Assembly: GCA_015655075.1 (NCBI GenBank)
Contig: JAATFT010000084.1
Coordinates: 83,936-147,935, forward strand
Source: Clostridiales bacterium
Lineage (GTDB): Bacteria > Bacillota > Clostridia > Lachnospirales > Lachnospiraceae
Length of the DNA: 64,000 nt
Direction: 5' to 3'
How positions within the stretch are numbered: the first letter of the stretch is position 1; each line of letters begins with the position of its first letter. The notes under the pieces were generated by a model, which was not told the origin of the DNA, searched no databases, and worked only from the letters and a program-made list of their open reading frames with translations. Shown here piece by piece: positions 62,929 to 64,000 of the stretch. Position numbers and translations under genes: made by a program.

Positions 62929-64000
62929 TTGAAACTTATTAATGTAATAATTATGTCATTAAAATTTATGTATGTTCGAAAACGCCGTATCATATTAAGT
63001 TTCACATTCAGCATTATCGCACTTTATGTTACCATTCAGATAAATGTGACCATGGGTTTTAATAATGTTTTAGGAGAGTCTATTACAAAAGTTCTGTCAA
63101 AGGACCCAGATCTTACCTATAGCATTGAATACAAAGAAGGTTTTCCGGAGGACGGAAGTTTGAATGAAGAATCCAGAGAATTAGCATCCTATATTGCTAA
63201 TATGGAAGGCGTGGATTCACATGGATACTTTACGGTGACAACGGATAGGTTTAAGGAATTAAAAAATAATAATGAATATTATCAGATAATGAAAGAATTA
63301 TATGGAAATTCACAATCGGAAGATTTTCGGGGGATCAGCAGTGTTGTATATGTTGAGCCGACAGCCATTAACATATGTAAAGTAGAAGTGTATGAAGGAA
63401 CAGCCGACATTACATATGATGAGGAATCAGAAACGATACCTTTATTAGCAGGATATTCTTTAAAAGATATTTTACCAATAGGAACTATAATAACAGAAGA
63501 TTCATCTGGTATAAAATATAAGGTAGCAGGCATTTTGAAGAAGAATTCCAATTGGCTTGAAGTTGGGGATGCCTCATTTAGCTATACATTTTCTCTTGGA
63601 AATAATTTAGACGGCATGATGGTTGCTCCGATAAATCCTATTTTCTTTGAAAATTTATTTGAAGATATCGCTCAGACATATTACTTTAACTTAGAAGATG
63701 ACAGTCATACTGATAAAATAATTAATGAAATTCAGGATAAAGCGGATTCCTTAGGATTAAACGCATCTATTTATTCTGTATCAGAGAAAATAAATAGGAT
63801 GAATAGTGAAAAAAACAGCTATAATAAGCTTAGAATATTAATTATGATTTTTAGTACGTTTATTATAATTTTACTGCTGGCTACTTCATTTATTAGTTAT
63901 TTAGTAAAGCATAAATCAGAATTTGGTATTTTATATGCAAACGGCATAGATACAAATAATGTGGTTCAGATGGTAATAATGGAAAACTCTTTTATGATTA
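62929..64000 (+). CDS. FtsX/MacB-like permease, partial (runs off the window)
   Basis: An open frame of 357 codons with no stop before the window end. It begins TTG (KLINVIIMSLKFMYVRK) after AAGGTGATTTAGA. A first helix (SFTFSIIALYVTIQINVTMG) is followed by an extracellular domain of about 250 residues and a second helix (LIMIFSTFIIILLLATSFIS), then EFGILYANGI, the FtsX turn. With the half permease before it, it likely forms one transporter; an ATPase may follow outside the window. Missed by a simple stop-to-stop search because it is unfinished. Confidence 0.75.
   Translation, partial: MKLINVIIMSLKFMYVRKRRIILSFTFSIIALYVTIQINVTMGFNNVLGESITKVLSKDPDLTYSIEYKEGFPEDGSLNEESRELASYIANMEGVDSHGYFTVTTDRFKELKNNNEYYQIMKELYGNSQSEDFRGISSVVYVEPTAINICKVEVYEGTADITYDEESETIPLLAGYSLKDILPIGTIITEDSSGIKYKVAGILKKNSNWLEVGDASFSYTFSLGNNLDGMMVAPINPIFFENLFEDIAQTYYFNLEDDSHTDKIINEIQDKADSLGLNASIYSVSEKINRMNSEKNSYNKLRILIMIFSTFIIILLLATSFISYLVKHKSEFGILYANGIDTNNVVQMVIMENSFMI

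Overview
The window looks like chromosome from a spore-forming, anaerobic, low-to-moderate-GC clostridium, most likely Lachnospiraceae-like (inference). The reasons are strong GGAGG-type ribosome sites with some GTG/TTG starts, SpoVB- and SleC/Csp-type sporulation and germination proteins, a Rex-like operator in front of an iron alcohol dehydrogenase, LicT/GlcT-type antitermination, and many plant- or mucus-sugar genes. I see no rRNA, tRNA or CRISPR array.

Layout. 1-4.7 kb: a broken PfkB kinase, then an anaerobic glycerol-3-phosphate oxidation operon (GlpA-like, FAD oxidoreductase, DUF1667) lying between two truncated direct copies of a YczE-like gene start. 4.7-6.6 kb: alpha/beta hydrolase and PanE-family reductase. 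6.6-10 kb: BglG-family antiterminator and glucose-type PTS EIICBA, each preceded by an RNA antiterminator/terminator pair. 10.3-11.6 kb: Fe-alcohol dehydrogenase under a probable Rex site. 11.8-26.8 kb: a pectin/rhamnogalacturonan locus with a membrane-bound AraC sensor-regulator, an Lpl/Ytc-type ABC importer, a second AraC regulator, and GH4, GH106-like, GH105 and GH28 enzymes. 27-39 kb: an active-looking subtilase, HelD, gene remnants, SpoVB-like flippase, a SleC-like protein, two zinc-ribbon proteins, a GNAT, and a Csp-like subtilase whose catalytic His is Gln.

39.4-45.6 kb is the most interesting part. It is a promoter-attenuator followed by NifX-like, cysteine synthase, two nitrogenase component-1-like subunits, a NifH-like iron protein and a second NifX-like protein. 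cysK overlaps the first nitrogenase-like gene by 4 bp. The D-like subunit keeps the positions matching the two FeMo-cofactor ligands (C276, H449) and the three P-cluster cysteines, but lacks the residues matching NifD Gln191 and His195. This fits a group-IV nitrogenase-like reductase working in sulfur acquisition (compare methylthio-alkane reductase) rather than N2 fixation; the function is inference.

46-56 kb: a YheO-type regulator, a sugar ABC importer operon with a MITE inserted in it, a pseudogene graveyard (alanine-racemase-like, RidA, GH3), and a minus-strand N-acetylmuramate operon murR-murQ-murP-mupG. 56.6-64 kb: two-component system, ABC ATPase, large FtsX-type permease, then an AT-richer pair of FtsX-like genes with TTG starts, the last running off the window end.

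Several families of short palindromic, MITE-like repeats are scattered through the intergenic spaces, two or three copies each.
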